From assembly GCA_030600865.1 (NCBI GenBank), contig JAUVUS010000110.1:1-7615 (forward strand): 7,615 nucleotides of DNA, in the 5' to 3' direction. The position numbers and the translations under genes are program-made. The stretch is from Bacteroidales bacterium. GTDB lineage: Bacteria; Bacteroidota; Bacteroidia; Bacteroidales; UBA12077. Below, piece by piece: positions 1 to 5,211 of this stretch; position 1 is the first letter of the stretch, and each line of letters opens with the position of its first letter. The notes beneath the pieces were generated by a model, which saw only the letters and a program-made list of their open reading frames with translations, was not told the DNA's origin and made no database searches.

Positions 1-184
1 CTTTATCGGGAAGTATTATTAAATGATTGCAACTAAGATTATTTATGATATTGGAAATATAAAGACTCCGGGCAGAGCCGGTAAGATTTTTTAAAAATAA
101 TTTTTCAGTTTTATTAATTGAATTAGTACATTCAATAATCTTTGAATGTTCCTTAATAACTTTATTTAATAATTTTATTTCCAA
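1..184 (-). CDS. mfd: Transcription-repair coupling factor Mfd, N-terminal fragment (runs off left edge)
   Basis: An open minus-strand frame gives 61 residues before the window ends, so only the start of the gene is present. Residues 31-61 read L-x-N-L-T-G-S-A-R-S-L, then an Ile/Leu-rich stretch ending LIILPDK. This matches the opening of the UvrB-like domain of Mfd, where a GL-x-GSA motif is followed by a hydrophobic strand and a 'dkEeA' turn. Mfd removes RNA polymerase stalled at DNA lesions and recruits UvrA; none of its helicase motifs are in view. An in-frame TAA at 197-199 forces the start to lie below it, and the only credible codon is TTG at 182-184, giving MEIKLLNKVIKEHSK. An AGG lies a few bases upstream. 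The gene follows fbp on the same strand but is separated from it by a terminator. The identification rests on recalled family pattern over a short piece; another P-loop-associated protein is possible but less likely. Confidence 0.65.
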   Translation of the reverse strand, partial: MEIKLLNKVIKEHSKIIECTNSINKTEKLFLKNLTGSARSLYISNIINNLSCNHLIILPDK

Positions 185-191
185 AACCTGA

Positions 192-199
192 CAAAGTTA
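192..199 (-). promoter_or_regulatory. Possible -7 promoter element for mfd
   Basis: The minus strand reads TAACTTTG, a match to the Bacteroidota -7 consensus TAnnTTTG. It lies between the fbp terminator and the proposed TTG start of mfd. It ends only 7 nt from that start, so a transcript from here would have almost no leader. No TTG sits at the usual 19-21 bp spacing upstream, so this is a weak call. Confidence 0.3.
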
Positions 200-204
200 A
201 AAAT

Positions 205-237
205 AAAAAAGGTAGTTGTAATTCAACCACCTTTTTT
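205..237 (-). terminator. Rho-independent terminator after fbp
   Basis: The arms GGTAGTTG (211-218) and CAACCACC (224-231) surround a 5-nt loop and are flanked by A6 (205-210) and T6 (232-237). In minus-strand RNA the single non-Watson-Crick position is a G-U pair, while in plus-strand RNA it would be an A-C mismatch. This fits a terminator for the minus-strand fbp gene, whose stop codon is about 24 bp before the hairpin. The U-tract on the minus strand continues past the stem. Confidence 0.75.
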
Positions 238-260
238 GAATGTATTTTTTAAAAAATAAT

Positions 261-1277
261 TTATTTTCCAAATTCAGTTAAAAATTTTTCAGCTTTTTCA
301 ACCATTTGTTTTGATCCTGTATATAAAGGAACACGTTGATGTAAAGTTTCAGGTTTAATGTCAAGTATTCTGATATCTCCGTTTGTTGCTTTACCTCCGG
401 CTTGCTCAGCTATAAACGCCATAGGATTACATTCGTACAATAATCTTAGTTTTCCATTTGGAGCACTTTCGGTTTCGGGGTAAATAAATATTCCTCCTTT
501 TAATAAATTCCTGTGAAAATCTGCAACAAGTGATCCAATGTATCGTGCCGAATATGGACGATTTGTTTTTTTATCTTTTTCCTGACAATATTTAATATAT
601 TTTTTTACTCCCTCAGGAAATTTATTGTAATTTCCTTCATTTAAAGAATATATCTTACCATTTTCAGGAGTCTTAATATCAGGATGCGAAAGGCAAAATT
701 CTCCAATCCCTGTATCAAGCGTAAATCCATTAACTCCCAATCCTGTAGTATAAACCATCATGGTTGATGAACCATAAATAATATATCCTGCGGCAATTTG
801 TTTATTTCCTTCCTGTAAAAAATCTATTAATTGTGCTTTTTCGCCTCTTGGAGAAATCCTTCGGTAAACAGAGAAGATGGTGCCAATTGAAACGTTAACA
901 TCAATATTTGATGACCCATCTAAAGGATCCATACAAACAATATATTTGCCATCTAGTGAAAGTTCATCGTCAAAAGTTATGATTTCCTGATTTTCTTCTG
1001 ATGCAATTCCGCAACATTCACTACTGTTTTTTAAAGCAGCAGTAAACTGCATATCGGCAAAAACATCAAGTTTCTGTTGAGTCTCGCCTTGAACATTTAT
1101 TGCTCCGGCTTCTCCTAATACATCAACTAACCCGGCTTTGTTTACTTTTTTGTGAACCACTTTAGCAGCGATACCAACGTGATGAAGTAAATTAGAAAGT
1201 TCTCCTTTTGCGTATGGGATATTGGCCTGACGACGAATTATAAATTCGTTTAAGGTAGTAATACTGTAGCCTTTCAT
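261..1277 (-). CDS. fbp: Fructose-1,6-bisphosphatase, class I
   Basis: The 338-residue protein is the usual length for class I FBPase, which hydrolyses fructose 1,6-bisphosphate to fructose 6-phosphate in cytosolic gluconeogenesis. The metal-site motifs are all present: ASEEN (92-96, the Glu pair), DPLDGSSN (117-124, both Asp ligands) and ECNP (282-285, the later Glu ligand). The substrate-binding stretch [16 protein letters not shown] (243-258) and the C-terminal [10 protein letters not shown] (291-300) are also typical. The N-terminal region keeps the allosteric-domain layout of the family, but I cannot tell from sequence whether AMP regulates it. The ATG start at 1277 gives a normal N-terminus ([12 protein letters not shown]). 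The gene is divergent from the aspartate kinase and ends in its own terminator before mfd. No damage or odd composition is seen. Confidence 0.97.
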   Translation of the reverse strand: MKGYSITTLNEFIIRRQANIPYAKGELSNLLHHVGIAAKVVHKKVNKAGLVDVLGEAGAINVQGETQQKLDVFADMQFTAALKNSSECCGIASEENQEIITFDDELSLDGKYIVCMDPLDGSSNIDVNVSIGTIFSVYRRISPRGEKAQLIDFLQEGNKQIAAGYIIYGSSTMMVYTTGLGVNGFTLDTGIGEFCLSHPDIKTPENGKIYSLNEGNYNKFPEGVKKYIKYCQEKDKKTNRPYSARYIGSLVADFHRNLLKGGIFIYPETESAPNGKLRLLYECNPMAFIAEQAGGKATNGDIRILDIKPETLHQRVPLYTGSKQMVEKAEKFLTEFGK

Positions 1278-1349
1278 TAAGCAATAATTAAAGAGTTAGA
1301 AATGTAGAAAATTCAACAAGTAAAATTGAATTTATCTAATTATATAATA

Positions 1350-1357
1350 CAAAAATA
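1350..1357 (-). promoter_or_regulatory. Possible -7 promoter element for fbp
   Basis: The minus strand reads TATTTTTG, matching TAnnTTTG, 72 bp ahead of the fbp ATG in the 214-bp divergent gap. No matching TTG/TTTG -33 box lies at the expected spacing, so the call rests on one short motif in AT-rich DNA. Confidence 0.3.
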
Positions 1358-1449
1358 GATTTAATTTTATGAATAAGAATAAAATATTGAAAAAAACCTC
1401 TTAATACAAAGTTTATTGATTTTTACAAGGGTTAAAAAATAAGAAATGT

Positions 1450-1457
1450 TAAATTTG
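1450..1457 (+). promoter_or_regulatory. Possible -7 promoter element for aspartate kinase
   Basis: TAAATTTG matches TAnnTTTG and ends 34 bp before the chosen ATG of the aspartate kinase, which would give a leader of about 28 nt. The nearest upstream TTG (1416-1418) is 31 bp away, too far for the usual -33 box, so the promoter would be weak or need help. No lysine-riboswitch-like structure is recognisable in the leader. Confidence 0.35.
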
Positions 1458-1491
1458 TAAGCTTTTATCATTTTAAAATGAATTGTTTAGT

Positions 1492-2745
1492 ATGCTTGTT
1501 TTTAAATTTGGTGGCGCCTCGGTTAAAGATTCTAAAGGAGTTGAAAATCTTTTAAATATTGTAAAAAAGTTTTCTGATAACCTTGTTATTGTTGTTTCAG
1601 CATTGGGAAAAACAACAAACGCTCTTGAAGAAATCTTAAAACTGTCTTTTGAGGAAACAGATAAGTGTATCAATAAATTCGAAGTTTTAAAATCTTATCA
1701 TTTTAATATTATTAATGATTTATTCCCAGATAAAAACAATACTATCTATTCGGAAATTGAGAATGAATTTAAAAAGCTTTATAATGTACTATTCGAAGAA
1801 AAATATGATTCTTTTGATTTAAAATATGATCAGCTTGTTCCCTTTGGAGAAATATTCTCAACAACGATTGTAAGTGCATTTTTAAATTCGCAGCAATTAT
1901 CAAATAAATGGATTGATATTAGAAAGGTTTTGATAACTGACGATACTTACCGGGAGGCAAAAGTTGATATGGCATTGACTAAAGTCAAGGCTGAAGTTTC
2001 TTTCAATTTTAAAAATGACAAAATTTATTTAACACAAGGTTTTATTGGTGGATCGAAAAATGGATTTGTGACTACCTTGGGCAGGGAAGGTTCAGACTAC
2101 ACTGCTGCGGTATTAGCAAATTTATTAAACGCAGAAAAAGTTATTATTTGGAAAGATGTTGATGGTGTTTTGAATGCAGATCCACAATATTTTATCGACA
2201 CAGAGAAATTGAATAAAATTTCATATCAGGAGGCTGTTGAGTTGGCTTATTTTGGAGCAAAGGTTATTCATCCTAAAATGTTAAAACCATTACATAATAA
2301 AAATATTCCGCTATATGTTCGTTCATTTATTAATCCTGATGGACCAGGAACAGAGATAGATTGTTTTAAACAATACGATCAGGACTTACCTATATTTGTT
2401 TTGAAAAAAGATCAAATGCTTATTAGTTTGTTCCCTAAAGATCTTTCTTTTGTTATGGAAGATGAACTTAGTAAAATCTTTAAATATTTGTCGGAGCATA
2501 GAATAAAGGTAAACCTGATTCAGAATTCGGCTATTAGTTTTTCATTATGTATTGATAATGCAAACAACAAAACGAAACAATTAATTGAGCGATTTAAAAA
2601 GGATTATAAAGTATTATACAACGATCAACTTGAGCTTCTTACTATAAGGCATTATTCCGATGACGCGATAAATAAAGTAACAAAAGGCCGGAAAATTTAC
2701 ATTGAGCAGAGAAGCAGGCATACCGCCCATTTTGTTATCAGGTAG
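1492..2745 (+). CDS. Aspartate kinase (monofunctional)
   Basis: The enzyme phosphorylates L-aspartate, the first step toward lysine, threonine, methionine and diaminopimelate. I chose ATG 1492 (417 residues, MLVFKFGGASVK) over the in-frame TTG at 1483, because aspartokinases normally begin a few residues before KFGGASV. Kinase-domain motifs follow in order: KFGGASVKD (5-13), QGFIGGSKNG (182-191), TTLGREGSDYTAA (194-206), WKDVDGVLNADP (220-231) and AYFGAKVIHPK (252-262). The region from about 298 to 417 is the regulatory part. One ACT-like unit is clear, a second looks short, and the end EQRSRHTAHFVIR is a common aspartokinase ending. Inhibition by lysine or threonine is likely for the family but cannot be read here. 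There is no fused homoserine dehydrogenase. I leave out a symbol because lysC, thrA-type and ask naming cannot be settled from sequence. Confidence 0.95.
   Translation: MLVFKFGGASVKDSKGVENLLNIVKKFSDNLVIVVSALGKTTNALEEILKLSFEETDKCINKFEVLKSYHFNIINDLFPDKNNTIYSEIENEFKKLYNVLFEEKYDSFDLKYDQLVPFGEIFSTTIVSAFLNSQQLSNKWIDIRKVLITDDTYREAKVDMALTKVKAEVSFNFKNDKIYLTQGFIGGSKNGFVTTLGREGSDYTAAVLANLLNAEKVIIWKDVDGVLNADPQYFIDTEKLNKISYQEAVELAYFGAKVIHPKMLKPLHNKNIPLYVRSFINPDGPGTEIDCFKQYDQDLPIFVLKKDQMLISLFPKDLSFVMEDELSKIFKYLSEHRIKVNLIQNSAISFSLCIDNANNKTKQLIERFKKDYKVLYNDQLELLTIRHYSDDAINKVTKGRKIYIEQRSRHTAHFVIR
2742..2745 (+). other. GTAG tetranucleotide beside left palindrome
   Basis: GTAG spans the last base of the final aspartate kinase codon and its TAG stop. 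It lies 4 nt outside the left palindrome. In enterobacterial REP/RAYT systems a GTAG next to the REP is recognised by the transposase. Whether that holds in this phylum is inference, and a 4-base match can be chance. Confidence 0.35.
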
Positions 2746-2749
2746 TTGT

Positions 2750-2782
2750 AACCCTGCCAGCCTTTTAAAGGCTGGCAGGGTT
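2750..2782 (+). repeat. Left REP-like palindrome flanking the RAYT
   Basis: A perfect 16-bp inverted repeat with a single central T: left arm AACCCTGCCAGCCTTT, right arm its exact complement. It begins 5 nt after the aspartate kinase stop and ends 23 bp before the RAYT start. It is GC-rich against an AT-rich background. A near copy in inverted orientation lies just after the RAYT (3420-3452). It could also act as a terminator or mRNA-stabilising hairpin for the aspartate kinase, although no U-tract follows it. Confidence 0.85.
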
Positions 2783-2805
2783 GATGAGCGATAAAGATAT
2801 AAAAA

Positions 2806-3414
2806 ATGAAAATAGAAGCATTAGAGCAAGGATGTTTTTATCATATATACAATAGAGGTATAAATGGCACCGATATATTTAAAGAAACTGATAATTACAA
2901 ATATTTTCTTAGACTTTACGAGCGTTATATCGATCCTATTGCTCAAACTTATGCATGGTGCTTGTTAGGTAACCATTTTCATATATTATTATATATAAAA
3001 AACTTAGATGAAGTAGATGTTTCAAAACTGACCTATACCACAACCGATAAGCCAAAACAACTTGACCCATCACGGCAGTTTGCACATTTGTTTAATGCAT
3101 ATTGTCTATCATTTAATAAGCGATATAAACGCACAGGTTCGTTATTCGAAAAACCTTTTAAGCGTAAGCGTGTTGGGAATATGGCGTATTTTAAAGAACT
3201 GGTATTTTATATACACAATAATCCCGTACATCATGATTTTTGTGAGCGTTTGCAAGATTACCCATGGTCGTCGTATGGTACTATAATATCATTAAAACCT
3301 ACCAAAATGGAAAGAGATAATCTGATCGGGTTTTTCGATACTACAGGCAATTTTGTAGATTATCATAAACAAAAACATGAATTGAAATGTATTGAAAATT
3401 TGATAATTGAATAG
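2806..3414 (+). CDS. REP-associated tyrosine transposase (RAYT, IS200-like Y1 family)
   Basis: The 202-residue protein has the Y1 transposase layout. YHIYNRGING (12-21) is the usual first strand. NHFHILL (56-62) supplies the HUH metal-binding pair H57 and H59. The stretch FNKRYKRTGSLFEKPFKRKRV leads to FYIHNNPV (134-141), where Y135 is the probable catalytic tyrosine, and DYPWSSY (151-157) is the common closing motif of RAYTs. Enzymes of this family cut and join single-stranded DNA at REP hairpins, and in bacteria they are usually single-copy 'domesticated' genes. Matching palindromes sit directly on both sides, 23 bp upstream and 5 bp downstream, which strongly supports the RAYT call over an ordinary IS200/IS605 TnpA. 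The reading frame and catalytic residues are intact. No promoter is visible, so it may be read through from the aspartate kinase. Confidence 0.93.
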   Translation: MKIEALEQGCFYHIYNRGINGTDIFKETDNYKYFLRLYERYIDPIAQTYAWCLLGNHFHILLYIKNLDEVDVSKLTYTTTDKPKQLDPSRQFAHLFNAYCLSFNKRYKRTGSLFEKPFKRKRVGNMAYFKELVFYIHNNPVHHDFCERLQDYPWSSYGTIISLKPTKMERDNLIGFFDTTGNFVDYHKQKHELKCIENLIIE

Positions 3415-3419
3415 ATCTT

Positions 3420-3452
3420 AACCCTTCCAGCCTTTAAAAGGCTGGAAGGGTT
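3420..3452 (-). repeat. Right REP-like palindrome flanking the RAYT
   Basis: A perfect 16-bp inverted repeat (17 bp if the T-A pair 3419/3453 is counted) with left arm AACCCTTCCAGCCTTT and one central A. Read on the minus strand it equals the left palindrome except for one base pair: G-C at arm position 7 becomes T-A. The two copies are therefore inverted relative to each other around the RAYT. It sits in a 45-bp gap where the RAYT and the dehydrogenase converge and could double as a bidirectional terminator. Confidence 0.85.
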
Positions 3453-3459
3453 AGTTTTG

Positions 3460-3463
3460 CTAC
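3460..3463 (-). other. GTAG tetranucleotide beside right palindrome
   Basis: On the minus strand this reads GTAG and contains the TAG stop of the dehydrogenase. It is the mirror of the GTAG at 2742-2745 and lies on the outer side of the right palindrome, 7 nt from the 33-nt core. The spacings differ (4 against 7 nt), so a functional link is only a suggestion. Confidence 0.3.
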
Positions 3464-4401
3464 CCAAACACATCAATTATTTTATCAGCTAAAAATTCAG
3501 AAAGTTTTATACTCGATTCATGAGTCCAACCTGCTATATGAGGTGTTAGAATTACCTTGTTACTATCAATCAGGTATTTGAATGTTTCAGGTAAATCATT
3601 ACCTGAGTGTAAGTGCTCGAAAGAAGTTTGTTCATATTCAAGTACATCAAGTGCATCTCCTAAAACCTTACCCGATTTTATATTTTTAACAAGATCGTCA
3701 GTTTTTAAAACTTTTCCACGTGCTGTATTTAATATATATATGTCTTTTTTAAATCGGTTTATGAATTCATGATTTACCATGAATAGTGTTTCATCAGTTA
3801 ATGGAACGTGTATGCTAAGAATATCTGTTTGTTCAAAAATATCTTCCAAGCTTTTCTCGCTTACAAATTCATCTGAATAATTGAATTTGTATTTATCATA
3901 AGCTATAACATTTGCCTCAAAACCTTTTAATCTTTGAGCAAAAGCACTACCCATATTCCCGTATCCTATAATGCCTATTGTTTTTCCTTTAATTTCTAAT
4001 CCGCGATTTCCTTCACGAATCCATTTCCCGCTACGAACTTCAGGGTCAGCTTTTAAAATATTATTAAATAATGTAAGTAACATGCCTAAAGCATGTTCCC
4101 CGACTGCATCTCTGTTTCCTTCAGGCGAATTAAAACATTTTATACCTTTTTGTTCTGCATACTCAACATCAATATTTTCCAATCCGGCACCAACTCTTCC
4201 GATAAATTTCAAGTTTTTGGCAGCATCAATAATCCTTTTATCGATTTTAATTTTACTCCTTATTATTATACCATTATATTTAGAAATAATATTGATTATT
4301 TCTTCAGGTTTTATATCAGGTTGATAATCACAAATAAATCCTAATTGTGTCAGTTTTTCGGGAAGTTTATCATGAGTCGAGTCCACAAACAGAACGTACA
4401 T
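3460..4401 (-). CDS. D-2-hydroxyacid dehydrogenase, phosphoglycerate-dehydrogenase type
   Basis: This 313-residue cytosolic NAD-dependent oxidoreductase has the two-domain D-2-hydroxyacid dehydrogenase fold. The outer domain carries RSKIKID (48-54) and GRVGAGLENID (68-78). The Rossmann motif is GYGNMG (146-151), followed by D169 at the end of the second strand, which favours NAD over NADP. The catalytic set is R228 (in NTARGK), E257 (in DVLEYEQ) and H288 (in TPHIAGW). Most relatives have Pro after the catalytic Glu; this one has Gln. It is a short form with no C-terminal ACT or serine-binding domain, so serine feedback of the E. coli SerA type is not expected. Oxidation of 3-phosphoglycerate is plausible, but no serC or other serine gene lies nearby, so the substrate is open. 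The ATG start at 4401 follows an AAAGG-like site. Confidence 0.88.
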   Translation of the reverse strand: MYVLFVDSTHDKLPEKLTQLGFICDYQPDIKPEEIINIISKYNGIIIRSKIKIDKRIIDAAKNLKFIGRVGAGLENIDVEYAEQKGIKCFNSPEGNRDAVGEHALGMLLTLFNNILKADPEVRSGKWIREGNRGLEIKGKTIGIIGYGNMGSAFAQRLKGFEANVIAYDKYKFNYSDEFVSEKSLEDIFEQTDILSIHVPLTDETLFMVNHEFINRFKKDIYILNTARGKVLKTDDLVKNIKSGKVLGDALDVLEYEQTSFEHLHSGNDLPETFKYLIDSNKVILTPHIAGWTHESSIKLSEFLADKIIDVFG

Positions 4402-4477
4402 ACCTTTATTTTTTTATTAGTAGTTAAAACTATGCAATTTTATTTCCATAATATGATTTCTGTGAATATTTTAAAAT

Positions 4478-4604
4478 GAATATCGAATAATGATTACTCC
4501 GTGAGGCTACGCTAAGTTAACGATTTGAGATTTGAAGATTTTATAGATTTTCTACTTCTTCTACTTCTTCTACTTCTTAATTCAATATTCGTTAATCGAT
4601 ATTC
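4478..4604. repeat. MITE-like element with 16-bp imperfect terminal inverted repeats
   Basis: The left end reads GAATATCGAATAATGA (4478-4493). The complement of the right end (4589-4604) reads GAATATCGATTAACGA, a 14 of 16 match. The 127-bp unit between and including them is non-coding and holds a 9-bp tandem repeat. Flanks are similar but not identical (TTAAAAT on the left, TTAAATC on the right), so a target duplication is possible but unproven in such AT-rich DNA. The size and structure fit a miniature inverted-repeat element moved by a transposase elsewhere. The right end also nearly folds on itself (AATATTCG against CGATATT). Confidence 0.5.
4552..4578. repeat. 9-bp tandem repeat, three perfect copies
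   Basis: CTACTTCTT occurs three times in a row with no changes. It lies inside the MITE-like element, outside any gene, so copy-number change would not alter a reading frame. It is upstream of the dehydrogenase by about 150 bp. Confidence 0.85.
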
Positions 4605-4679
4605 TTAAATCAATATATGTGTAAATGAACTCCATTCGTAAATTAAACCTGTGGATATTCAATACATAATGTTTAATTA

Positions 4680-5180
4680 TTATTTCAGATATACTTTAAA
4701 TGCAGGTTTGTAGCCTTTTATTTCTCCAAGGGAATTATAAATCTCATAAGCAAGCATGATTGAATGTACTTTTTTTACCATTTTTTGATTAGCAGAATCA
4801 TAATGCCACGCTTCTTCAAACTGAACTCTTGCAATTTTATCCCTGCTGAATGTTGAATCATTTTCTAATGCTTTAATGTCTTTAATGCTTAAAATTTCAT
4901 TTTGAAAAAATTCATAAGGGATAAGTTCACCTGCATAAACTGATTTGAAAATCTCATCAACCAATGTTTTTTTATCCAGATTCCTTAGACAATACTCTGT
5001 CCACTCATCATTGTCTGGATTCAATATAATAATATCGTTAACTATAGTATCTGCAATGACTATGAAGTTTTCATCGCTTCCCGGGTTTACAACCTGAGGT
5101 TCGTTTTGCTTTAAATTACAAGCGGCCATTGTAATGGATATTATGAATACCCATTGAATAATTTTAGTTTTATTTTTCAT
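4680..5180 (-). CDS. Small lipoprotein with a GldN-like C-terminal region
   Basis: The 166-residue protein starts with Lys residues, a hydrophobic stretch (7-20) and a lipobox-like MAAC with C21 as the lipidated cysteine; Met at -3 is not ideal but tolerable. The mature part should therefore sit on the inner or outer membrane facing the periplasm. Residues 81-166 show an order of motifs that I associate with GldN/PorN of the gliding and type 9 secretion machine: a GELIPYEFF segment, then VQFEEAWHYDSANQKM, then a strand ending GYKPAFKVYLK, comparable to 'EeW.fD' and 'pLFWvYy' in GldN. GldN proteins are longer, so this would be a short paralogue or a distant relative. It is the last gene of the operon, 31 bp after dihydroorotase. 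The similarity is from memory, so the function remains unknown. Confidence 0.75.
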   Translation of the reverse strand: MKNKTKIIQWVFIISITMAACNLKQNEPQVVNPGSDENFIVIADTIVNDIIILNPDNDEWTEYCLRNLDKKTLVDEIFKSVYAGELIPYEFFQNEILSIKDIKALENDSTFSRDKIARVQFEEAWHYDSANQKMVKKVHSIMLAYEIYNSLGEIKGYKPAFKVYLK

Positions 5181-5211
5181 AACTATAGAATAATGGAGTA
5201 TTTATAATTAA

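Larger units (their letters stand above)
4402..4679. other. 278-bp gene-free gap between dehydrogenase and lipoprotein genes
   Basis: No coding frame is supportable here. The gap must hold the dehydrogenase promoter (minus strand, near 4402-4480), but I see no good TAnnTTTG match there. Most of the remainder is the MITE-like repeat at 4478-4604. I found no convincing hairpin with a U-tract for the operon that ends at 4680. Confidence 0.6.

Noticed and set aside
1483..1491. In-frame TTG start that would lengthen the aspartate kinase by three residues
   Set aside because: The ATG at 1492 gives the standard aspartokinase N-terminus, and there is no ribosome-binding site favouring the TTG.
1278..1491. 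Lysine riboswitch or attenuator ahead of the aspartate kinase
   Set aside because: The region is AT-rich without the stems or conserved bases of a lysine riboswitch, and I found no leader peptide rich in Lys or Thr codons.
1473..1673. 66-residue minus-strand frame over the start of the aspartate kinase
   Set aside because: It is antisense to the conserved KFGGASVKD region and has no family resemblance.
3062..3286. 74-residue open frame inside the RAYT gene
   Set aside because: It lies wholly within the transposase in another frame and shows no recognisable motif; the RAYT frame explains the sequence.
2750..3452. Reading the two palindromes as a CRISPR array or only as terminators
   Set aside because: There are just two units in inverted orientation around a gene, not direct repeats with spacers. 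Terminator function may coexist, but neither hairpin has a proper U-tract and their near-identity needs another explanation.
3971..4344. Two overlapping plus-strand open frames opposite the dehydrogenase
   Set aside because: They are antisense to a clear enzyme with conserved motifs, are hydrophobic by codon mirroring, and have no promoter.
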